Positions 1-4,302 of a DNA stretch of 5,351 nucleotides are shown in pieces. This stretch comes from an uncultured Pseudomonas sp. (GTDB lineage: Bacteria; Pseudomonadota; Gammaproteobacteria; Pseudomonadales; Pseudomonadaceae): contig CAMPJN010000279.1 in NCBI GenBank assembly GCA_946886875.1, positions 1 through 5,351 of the forward strand. The letters are read 5' to 3'. The position numbers were made by a program, and so were the translations under genes. Each line of letters starts with the position of its first letter. Position 1 is the stretch's first letter. The notes under the pieces were generated by a model. It made no database searches. It worked only from the letters and a program-made list of their open reading frames with translations, and was not told the origin of the DNA.

Positions 1-56
1 GCCAGCAGGCCAGTGGTCAGAGCCAGGACAACAGCGGTTGAACGAAACACTTTCAT
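1..56 (-). CDS. N-terminus of an exported protein (partial, signal peptide only)
   Basis: Only the first 18 codons are inside the window, reading MKVFRSTAVVLALTTGLL and continuing off the left edge. A basic start (K2, R5) followed by an uninterrupted hydrophobic core (A8-L18) is the pattern of a Sec signal peptide, so the product is probably periplasmic, outer-membrane or a lipoprotein. The residue after L18 begins with GC, so it is probably alanine, but no cleavage site or lipobox can be judged. The start is supported by a Shine-Dalgarno GAAGGA (minus strand, 69-64) seven bases before the ATG. A good sigma-70 promoter lies 38 to 65 bases upstream, so this gene is probably transcribed independently of the acyltransferase gene 76 bp before it. 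The function cannot be named. Confidence 0.7.
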   Translation of the reverse strand, partial: MKVFRSTAVVLALTTGLL

Positions 57-93
57 GGGGCGATCCTTCAGCTATTAGGAGGCAGTACGAGTA

Positions 94-121
94 ACTATAA
101 CAGTGCTCCGACAATTGTCAG
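94..121 (-). promoter_or_regulatory. Sigma-70 promoter with extended -10 for the exported-protein gene
   Basis: On the minus strand, CTGACA (121-116, five of six matches to TTGACA) is followed after 16 bases by TATAGT (99-94, five of six matches to TATAAT). The -10 is preceded by TGT, giving an extended -10. The predicted transcription start is near 87, leaving a leader of about 30 nt with the GAAGGA ribosome-binding site. A perfect palindrome, GACAATTGTC (110-119), overlaps the -35 and could be an operator. This is the best-formed promoter in the window. Confidence 0.6.
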
Positions 122-135
122 CGTGACGGCCGTCA
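110..135. repeat. Two adjacent perfect palindromes sharing GAC-N4-GTC
   Basis: GACAATTGTC (110-119) and TGACGGCCGTCA (124-135) are each perfect inverted repeats. Both have GAC and GTC arms separated by four bases, with centres 15 bp apart. The first overlaps the -35 of the promoter driving the truncated left gene. The second contains the TGA stop codon of the acyltransferase gene. The pair could be a two-site operator for a dimeric repressor or a small RNA hairpin at the end of the acyltransferase transcript. Neither is followed by a T-run, so an intrinsic terminator is unlikely. The function is inferred from position only. Confidence 0.4.
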
Positions 136-711
136 ATCGCCATAAAAGGCGTATTCAGGTTTTTTCGGGACAAAGGGGCGATAGAACTCGAATATCGCCT
201 TGAGATCGGCCTGCTCATTACCCGTTGGCCAGAATGTCGGGCCGATGAATACCCGCTTGTTCTGGTAATCCAGCGCGGCCAAAACCAAGGGCACATTGGC
301 GCCGACGGCGATGTGATAAAAACCCATTTTCCAGCGCTCGACCTTCTTGCGCGTGCCCTCCGGCGACAGCACCAGAATGAACTGTTTGTGCTCGCGAAAT
401 GCCTGGATAGCCAACTCCACGGTATTCACCTGGCGGTCGCGCTGGATCGGGATACCGCCCCATGCGCGCATCAAATGACCGAAAGGCGGGCGAAAGATCG
501 TGTGCTTGCCGAACCAACGGGCATTCAGGCGCAGGACGAACTTGAAGGCGATAAAAATCACGAAGTCCCAGTTCGAGGTGTGGTGCGCGCCAATGGCGAT
601 ATACCGGTCGAGTTGGGGCAGCTGCCCTTCGATGCGCCAACCCATAAGTTTCAGCGCGGCATGGCCGAGCGCCTCGGCCAGCAAATTGCGGGGCAGATAG
701 TTACCGGACAT
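133..711 (-). CDS. Lysophospholipid acyltransferase family protein (PlsC-like, 192 aa)
   Basis: This is a probable acyltransferase of the 1-acylglycerol-3-phosphate (PlsC/LPLAT) superfamily, which moves an acyl chain from acyl-ACP or acyl-CoA to a lysophospholipid-type acceptor at the inner membrane. All four family blocks are visible in order: the catalytic H-x4-D box HTSNWD (H44, D49), GGIPIQR (85-91), the substrate-binding SPEGTR (116-121), and a V-P-L block around P141. At 192 residues it is shorter than E. coli PlsC and has no obvious N-terminal transmembrane helix, so the acceptor is uncertain. I chose ATG 711 because GAGG lies six bases upstream and conserved sequence begins soon after. 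The frame stays open to a TTG at 843 and an ATG at 834, which would add 44 or 41 residues. It lies 195 bp downstream of mutM. The family call is firm; the exact substrate is unknown. Confidence 0.88.
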   Translation of the reverse strand: MSGNYLPRNLLAEALGHAALKLMGWRIEGQLPQLDRYIAIGAHHTSNWDFVIFIAFKFVLRLNARWFGKHTIFRPPFGHLMRAWGGIPIQRDRQVNTVELAIQAFREHKQFILVLSPEGTRKKVERWKMGFYHIAVGANVPLVLAALDYQNKRVFIGPTFWPTGNEQADLKAIFEFYRPFVPKKPEYAFYGD

Positions 712-906
712 CTTGAACCTCGGTGATTTCTTATTGTTCTGTTCGAATCCAGTTCGGTAATTGTAGACCCATGCCACCTCAGCGACGCTGTCTCGTACCA
801 GGGGGGCAATCCGGCGAAACCACCGTTTGCGCATCGACCCCAAATTGCACTGGACTGCGCGTCCCGGACTGCGCGGCGCGACCCGACGTCAGAGCACAGG
901 CGAAAA
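712..906. other. Intergenic region between mutM and the acyltransferase gene
   Basis: This 195-bp gap holds no RNA gene or clear terminator that I can support. It contains a 10-bp direct repeat GGACTGCGCG (852-861 and 866-875) just downstream of mutM. A possible -10, TACAAT, lies on the minus strand (765-760), about 50 bases ahead of the acyltransferase start, but has no good -35. The acyltransferase reading frame remains open through most of the gap, so part of it could be coding if an upstream start is used. Confidence 0.4.
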
Positions 907-1719
907 TCAGCGCTGGCAGCGCGGACAGTAGACGCTGGCGCGTTGACCCAACTTGACCTCGCGCAGGGTATTGCCACAGTGCTTGCAGAATTCGCCGCCG
1001 CGCCCGTAGACGAACAGCTCCTGCTGAAAATATCCCGGCTGACCGTCGCCGCCGACGAAGTCGCGCAACGTGGTGCCGCCACGCTCGATGGCGTGGGCGA
1101 GAATGCGTTTGATCTCCATCGCCAGCGTCATATAGCGCGCCCTGGAGACCGAACCGGCCTCGCGTCGCGGATCTATGCCGGCGGCGAATAGCGCTTCGGT
1201 CGCATAGATATTGCCGACCCCGACCACCACCGCGTTATCCATGATGAACGGCTTGATCGCCATCGAGCGGCCGCGCGACTGCTGAAACAGGCGTTCGCCA
1301 TCGAACAGCTCAGTCAGAGGCTCGGGACCGAGCTTGCTCAGCAGCACATGGCCCATGGGGTCGGTGCTCCAGAGCAAGGCGCCAAAACGCCGCGGGTCGG
1401 TGTAGCGCAATGCCAGACCCGACTCCAATTCGATATCGACGTGCTCGTGCTTGGCCGCCGGCAAACCGCACTCGACCAGCCGCAGGCTGCCGGACATCCC
1501 AAGGTGGCTGATCAAACTGCCGGTTTCCGCCTTGATCAACAGGTACTTGGCGCGCCGCTCGACGCATTCGATACGCTGGCCGGAAACGCGCACATCCAGA
1601 TCTTCCGGGATCGGCCAACGCAAGCGGCGCTCGCGCACGATAACTCGGCTGATGCGCTGGCCTTCGAGATAAGGCGCTATGCCGCGGCGGGTGGTTTCGA
1701 CTTCGGGGAGTTCTGGCAT
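907..1719 (-). CDS. mutM: Bifunctional formamidopyrimidine/8-oxoguanine DNA glycosylase, AP lyase (Fpg)
   Basis: MutM excises 8-oxoguanine opposite C, and formamidopyrimidines, from oxidised DNA, then cleaves the abasic strand by beta/delta-elimination in base excision repair. The 270-residue length matches the family. The N-terminal PELPEVE gives the catalytic proline (P2, exposed after Met removal) and E3. RRAKYLL carries the conserved lysine K58. The void-filling residues are M75 in HLGMSGSLR and R110/F112 in YTDPRRFGA. The helix-two-turn-helix domain includes [13 protein letters not shown] (166-178). The C-terminal zinc finger has C245, C248, C265 and C268, with R260 preceding the last pair. 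All key residues are intact, so the enzyme should be active. The start is fixed by the required MPELPEV terminus, although the upstream GGTAGA is only a weak ribosome-binding site. It lies 80 bp downstream of the solute-binding protein gene on the same strand. Confidence 0.98.
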   Translation of the reverse strand: MPELPEVETTRRGIAPYLEGQRISRVIVRERRLRWPIPEDLDVRVSGQRIECVERRAKYLLIKAETGSLISHLGMSGSLRLVECGLPAAKHEHVDIELESGLALRYTDPRRFGALLWSTDPMGHVLLSKLGPEPLTELFDGERLFQQSRGRSMAIKPFIMDNAVVVGVGNIYATEALFAAGIDPRREAGSVSRARYMTLAMEIKRILAHAIERGGTTLRDFVGGDGQPGYFQQELFVYGRGGEFCKHCGNTLREVKLGQRASVYCPRCQR

Positions 1720-1799
1720 GGCGATCTACCGGGACGAGCGGGTTGGGCGGCTGCACCTTAGCAGGAATGCCCGGCAGCGACGAGCCAGCCCAGCCTCTG
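1720..1799. other. Short intergenic region ahead of mutM
   Basis: These 80 bp separate the stop of the solute-binding protein gene from the mutM start. I see a weak GGTAGA ribosome-binding sequence for mutM (minus strand, 1732-1727), but no recognisable promoter and no hairpin followed by T residues. Read-through from the upstream gene into mutM is therefore possible. Confidence 0.35.
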
Positions 1800-2552
1800 C
1801 TACTGCAGGCCGTAGCGCTGGCGTATCCGTCGATAGGTGCCATCGGCCTGAATCTGCGCCAAGGCCACATCGAAGCGGTCGCGCAGTTCGCGCGAGCGGA
1901 ACCCGACGTACCACCACAACTCATGCCCCTGGGGCAAAGGTACATAAACGACATCGCGGTCGGTATCGCCGAACACCCGCGGGCTCTGTTCGCGCAAGCG
2001 CTGCCACTGCCATTCCAACAAGGTGCCGTCGATCAGAATCGCATCGCATTGCTGCAGCAACCATTCCTCGACCTGGGTGCGCTGGGAAGAGTGCTCGCTG
2101 TAGTGGGCAAAGCCCCTACTGGCTTCATCGAACTCTGCACCGAGGCTCTGCGCGGCGTTCTGCCAGGCGCACACGGAGACACCCCGCAGCGCGGTCCAGT
2201 GCCCGTCAAATCGGATGTTCTGCCGACGCCGGGTAACCAGATAATTGCGGTAGACGATAAAAGGCTGCGAGTAGAACAGGTCGGGATCATTGGGCTGCAC
2301 CTCGACCGCCACATCGACACGACCCTGCTGCAGCTCGACCTCCATGCGCTTGTTCGATGCAAACAGCGGCTCGAAGGGTTCGTTCATTCGCGCGAAGATT
2401 TCCCGCGCCAGCTCCACAGACACGCCGCCGACCTCTTCGACCATGACAAAAGGCGGCCGCGACTGGCCGAAGATGACCTTTAACGGTTGCCCGTCCTCTG
2501 CCTGCCCTGCCTGGCATAGCAGCGCGATAAGCAGGATCAGCAGTGTGCGCAT
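1800..2552 (-). CDS. Periplasmic substrate-binding protein, family 3 (SBP_bac_3), orphan
   Basis: This 250-residue protein has a clear Sec signal peptide: R2, a leucine-rich core (L4-L12) and a probable cut after A18 (AGQA|ED). C13 is not in a proper lipobox, so it is probably soluble in the periplasm. The mature part follows the family 3 binding-protein fold: an N-terminal KVIFGQSRPPF strand/loop (25-35), the first-lobe GRVDVAV block (77-83), a hinge near YLVTRR, the second-lobe CDAILIDG block (169-176) with D175, and a C-terminal DGTYRRIRQRYG helix (237-248). The arginine that normally grips the amino-acid carboxylate in the first lobe (usually within a TPER-like stretch) is not present in QPNDPDLFYSQPF, so the ligand may not be a standard amino acid. 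No ABC permease or ATPase gene is nearby. It could serve a distant transporter, act as a sensor, or have lost transport function. The start is supported by the signal peptide and a GGTGGGG sequence upstream. Confidence 0.87.
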   Translation of the reverse strand: MRTLLILLIALLCQAGQAEDGQPLKVIFGQSRPPFVMVEEVGGVSVELAREIFARMNEPFEPLFASNKRMEVELQQGRVDVAVEVQPNDPDLFYSQPFIVYRNYLVTRRRQNIRFDGHWTALRGVSVCAWQNAAQSLGAEFDEASRGFAHYSEHSSQRTQVEEWLLQQCDAILIDGTLLEWQWQRLREQSPRVFGDTDRDVVYVPLPQGHELWWYVGFRSRELRDRFDVALAQIQADGTYRRIRQRYGLQ

Positions 2553-2664
2553 GCGGCCCCACCAGATGGCGCTTGAACCTCAAGCAAGCTTAGCAGGCCG
2601 GTTAACCCCGGGGCCTGTAACCCTGGTGCAGGCCGGGCCAGGGGTTGGCGAAAAATAGACTCGC
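2553..2664. other. Structured, GC-rich intergenic region between the HDOD and binding-protein genes
   Basis: Three inverted repeats are packed into 112 bp. CAGGCC (2594-2599) pairs with GGCCTG (2612-2617) and encloses the small palindrome GGTTAACC (2600-2607). AACCCTGG (2619-2626) pairs with CCAGGGGTT (2638-2646) with one bulged base. GCTTGA (2571-2576) pairs with TCAAGC (2580-2585) around a 3-base loop. CAGGCCGG occurs twice in the same orientation (2594-2601 and 2629-2636). No hairpin is followed by a T-run on the minus strand, so a textbook terminator for the HDOD gene is not present; transcript-end structures or an operator remain possible. Confidence 0.45.
2571..2585. promoter_or_regulatory. 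Perfect 6-bp inverted repeat upstream of the binding-protein start
   Basis: GCTTGA-ACC-TCAAGC sits 18 bases upstream of the solute-binding protein ATG, just beyond its ribosome-binding region. In RNA it would form a six-pair hairpin with a three-base loop at the end of the leader. As DNA it is a plausible dimer site. No -10/-35 pair that I trust was found nearby, so a regulatory role is only suggested by position. Confidence 0.3.
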
Positions 2665-3528
2665 TCAGACCGCACCCAGATCGCGAATGCTCTCCTTGCA
2701 GACCTGAAAGTCGTATTCGGACCAACCGATGTATTCGAGCACCAGGCTTTCGATGCTCAACCATTCGTGATCTTCGACCTGGTTGCCCAACACCCGATGG
2801 CTTTCGCAAATATGCTCGGCCATTTTCAGAATCGCCAGCAGCGTCTTCAGCCGGCCATCCGCGGTCTCGTCGCCGATGATCGCCTGGGCGTTGTGATGGC
2901 AAGCAATGGCTTCGCATAAATGCAGCGGCAGGTTCCACGACTTGGCGGTGTAGTAGCCGACCACCGCATGATTGGTGTTGAGCAGACGATTCTCGGTGTC
3001 CACCACCCTGCGCTCGTCGCTCGCGCTGGCATAGGCTTCCTCCAGCACCGCCATATAGTTGGGGAAGCGTTTGAGCATCAGCGGGATGCCGCAGTTATGG
3101 AACAGGCCCAGGGTATAGGCCTCGTCCGGCGCCTGGAAGCCGATGCGTTTGGCCAGGCTCAGGCAGGTCATGGCCACATCTTGGGCGGTGTCCCAGAAGC
3201 GGTTGAGGGTGACTATGGCCTCATCGGTCAGCTCGCCGCGGATCGACTGGGCATTGATCAGATTGATCACGGTGTCGCAGCCGAGCAGGTCGACCGCCTG
3301 CTGGATCGAGGCGATACGCTCGGCCAGGCCGAACTGCGGCGAATTGACGATTTTCAGCAGCGCGCCCGACAGCCCGGGGTCCTGGCTGATCAGCCTGGCG
3401 ATGCTGCGCAGATCCGGCGATGGCATGAACTGCTCCATCTGCAGGTCGACCATGATTTGCGGCTGCGGCGGCACGCTGATGCCCTGCAAGGCTTTCTGAA
3501 TCTGTTCGGCGGAAAGTTCATAGGCCAT
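2665..3528 (-). CDS. Stand-alone HDOD-domain signalling protein
   Basis: This 287-residue protein is essentially one HDOD domain, a regulatory relative of HD phosphohydrolases found in bacterial signalling proteins and generally thought to lack catalysis. Family landmarks are QDPGLSGALLKIVNS (49-63), ASIQQAVDLLG (73-83), FW (111-112), GLFHNCG (141-147), NHAVVGYYTAKSWNLP (186-201) and AIACHHN (207-213). The usual HD pair in GLLHDIG reads H144-N145 here, so the metal-binding aspartate is lost and phosphohydrolase activity is unlikely. No signal peptide, transmembrane helix, GGDEF, EAL or response-regulator receiver domain is present, so it is a cytoplasmic single-domain protein. The ATG has no clear Shine-Dalgarno sequence within the preceding 15 bases. 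It is the first gene of the minus-strand series and diverges from pfpI. Family membership is firm; its partner or signal is not known. Confidence 0.9.
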   Translation of the reverse strand: MAYELSAEQIQKALQGISVPPQPQIMVDLQMEQFMPSPDLRSIARLISQDPGLSGALLKIVNSPQFGLAERIASIQQAVDLLGCDTVINLINAQSIRGELTDEAIVTLNRFWDTAQDVAMTCLSLAKRIGFQAPDEAYTLGLFHNCGIPLMLKRFPNYMAVLEEAYASASDERRVVDTENRLLNTNHAVVGYYTAKSWNLPLHLCEAIACHHNAQAIIGDETADGRLKTLLAILKMAEHICESHRVLGNQVEDHEWLSIESLVLEYIGWSEYDFQVCKESIRDLGAV

Positions 3529-3632
3529 GGCAGTGACGGCAAGGCAACGATGGGATCTCTAGTCTAACCAGTTGTCACGAAAACTGCGCTTGCAGCTTTT
3601 ACCTGAACTTCCATCGCCCGGCCGGTCGGATA

Positions 3633-3649
3633 TTCAACAGCCTGTTAAA
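3633..3649. promoter_or_regulatory. Palindrome ahead of pfpI, candidate operator
   Basis: TTCAACAGCCTGTTAAA is a 17-base palindrome centred on 3641, with AACAG/CTGTT arms and TT/AA ends and a single mismatched pair (3635/3647). It overlaps the candidate -10 and ends six bases before the ribosome-binding site, a natural place for a repressor to act on pfpI. No regulator family can be assigned from the sequence. Confidence 0.35.
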
Positions 3650-3654
3650 CCCAC

Positions 3655-3664
3655 AGGAAGGAGG
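3655..3664 (+). promoter_or_regulatory. Very strong ribosome-binding site of pfpI
   Basis: AGGAAGGAGG ends five bases before ATG 3670. It contains a full GGAGG anti-16S match, much stronger than the sites of the other genes here. It fixes the pfpI start and suggests high translation when the gene is expressed. Confidence 0.85.
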
Positions 3665-3669
3665 TTTCT

Positions 3670-4203
3670 ATGAATCTGGTAGGCAAGCGCGTCGCCCTGC
3701 TGGTTACCGATGGTTTCGAACAGGTCGAGCTGACCGGGCCGAAACGGGCACTGGAACACGCCGGGGCAAAAACCGAAATCCTCTCCGATAAGCCTGACAA
3801 GGTCACCGGCTGGCACCACACCACCCCCGGCGACAGCTTCCACGTCGACAAGACCTTCGACCGCGCCGATATCGACGACTACGACGCCATCGTACTGCCA
3901 GGCGGAGTGGTCAATGCGGACAGCATTCGCATGGACGAAATGGCCCAGGAACTGGTCAAGGACGCCGCCCGCGCCAACAAGCCGATCGCGGTGATCTGCC
4001 ACGGCGCCTGGATTCTCGCCAGCACCGACCTGGTCAAAGGTAAAACCATCACCAGTTGGCCATCGCTGCGCGACGACTTGCAGAACGCCGGCGCCAACTG
4101 GGTCGACCAGGAAGTGGTGGTCGACGGTCGCCTGATCAGCAGCCGCAAGCCAGACGATATTCCGGCGTTCAACCAGAAGTTGATCGAGGCACTGGTGGCC
4201 TGA
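3670..4203 (+). CDS. pfpI: DJ-1/PfpI family cysteine hydrolase, stress-protection protein
   Basis: This 177-residue protein belongs to the PfpI branch of the DJ-1/ThiJ/PfpI superfamily (class I glutamine amidotransferase-like fold). The nucleophile elbow is AVICHGAW, with C110 followed by H111. The acidic partner E17 lies in DGFEQVEL (14-21), as in archaeal PfpI, and the LPGG turn (76-79) supports the oxyanion region. Length and motif spacing are standard, so the protein should be intact and cytoplasmic, probably oligomeric as in its relatives. Family members have been described as proteases, as protein or nucleotide deglycases (debated) and as general stress proteins. The P. aeruginosa homologue has been reported as an antimutator and stress protectant. 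The start is set by the AGGAAGGAGG site. It diverges from the HDOD gene and lies 99 bp upstream of the methyltransferase gene on the same strand. The family is certain; the physiological substrate is not. Confidence 0.95.
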   Translation: MNLVGKRVALLVTDGFEQVELTGPKRALEHAGAKTEILSDKPDKVTGWHHTTPGDSFHVDKTFDRADIDDYDAIVLPGGVVNADSIRMDEMAQELVKDAARANKPIAVICHGAWILASTDLVKGKTITSWPSLRDDLQNAGANWVDQEVVVDGRLISSRKPDDIPAFNQKLIEALVA

Positions 4204-4219
4204 CCGCTCCGCAACCGGA

Positions 4220-4239
4220 CGCATCGCCGCGGCGATGCG
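4220..4239. terminator. 20-bp perfect palindrome downstream of pfpI, possible terminator or transcript-end hairpin
   Basis: CGCATCGCCGCGGCGATGCG is perfectly self-complementary over 20 bases and begins 16 bases after the pfpI stop. In RNA it would form a very stable, nearly loop-less GC hairpin. The bases after it (CCCAAACC) are not a U-run, so it is not a classical intrinsic terminator. It may protect the pfpI mRNA end, reduce read-through into the methyltransferase gene, or be a protein site. Placement supports a 3'-end role; the mechanism is inferred. Confidence 0.4.
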
Positions 4240-4266
4240 CCCAAACCCTCGGCCTCGGGCGCCCTT

Positions 4267-4275
4267 TGTTATACT
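4267..4275 (+). promoter_or_regulatory. Extended -10 promoter element for the rRNA methyltransferase gene
   Basis: TGTTATACT holds a TATACT hexamer (4270-4275, five of six matches to TATAAT) with the TGn extension that can compensate for a poor -35. No good -35 is seen 16 to 18 bases upstream. The predicted start is near 4282, giving a leader of about 20 nt before ATG 4303. It lies downstream of the pfpI palindrome, which fits a separate transcription unit. Confidence 0.5.
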
Positions 4276-4277
4276 TC

Positions 4278-4295
4278 CGCTCTTTTTTCGGAGCG
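4278..4295 (+). promoter_or_regulatory. Leader inverted repeat overlapping the methyltransferase ribosome-binding site
   Basis: CGCTC (4278-4282) can pair with GAGCG (4291-4295) across an 8-base loop made mostly of a T6 run. The GAG in the second arm is part of the Shine-Dalgarno GGAG (4290-4293), nine bases before ATG 4303. In a transcript that includes both arms, such as read-through from pfpI, the site could be masked. A transcript starting near 4282 would lack most of the first arm. The stem is short, so this is a weak structural hint. Confidence 0.3.
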
Positions 4296-4302
4296 CCCAC
4301 CC

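Larger units (their letters stand above)
3529..3669. promoter_or_regulatory. Divergent promoter region between the HDOD gene and pfpI
   Basis: These 141 bp must carry the start signals for both divergent genes. Toward pfpI, a possible -35 CTTCCA (3608-3613) and -10 TATTCA (3631-3636) have a 17-base spacer, but the -35 matches only three of six bases. Toward the HDOD gene, TAGACT (minus strand, 3566-3561) could be a -10, without a good -35. An imperfect hairpin, AAAACTGC/GCAG-C-TTTT (3580-3600), lies midway, and a palindrome (3633-3649) lies close to pfpI. The promoters are weak guesses; that the region is regulatory follows from gene orientation. Confidence 0.4.

Noticed and set aside
712..721. 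The 10-mer CTTGAACCTC occurs both ahead of the acyltransferase gene (712-721) and ahead of the binding-protein gene (2572-2581)
   Set aside because: Several repeated 10-mers are expected by chance in a window of this size, and the two copies sit at different distances from their start codons.
731..770. A tRNA T-loop-like sequence, GTTCGAATCC, at 741-750
   Set aside because: The bases on either side do not form the required T-stem on either strand, and no anticodon or acceptor stem could be built.
3253..3269. Tandem ATTGATCA repeat resembling an Anr/Fnr half-site array
   Set aside because: It lies inside the HDOD coding region and is explained by the repeated codons for the peptide INLIN.
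2920..3567. A 215-codon plus-strand open frame over the HDOD gene
   Set aside because: The minus-strand frame carries the conserved HDOD motifs; the plus-strand frame is histidine-, glutamine- and arginine-rich with no domain.
3580..3600. Hairpin AAAACTGC-GCTT-GCAG-C-TTTT as a bidirectional terminator
   Set aside because: It lies between divergent genes, where no transcript needs to end, and the stem has a bulge and only four GC-containing pairs.
3634..4224. A 196-codon open frame antisense to pfpI
   Set aside because: It mirrors the well-supported pfpI gene, runs through the pfpI promoter region and resembles no protein family; it is a codon-bias shadow.
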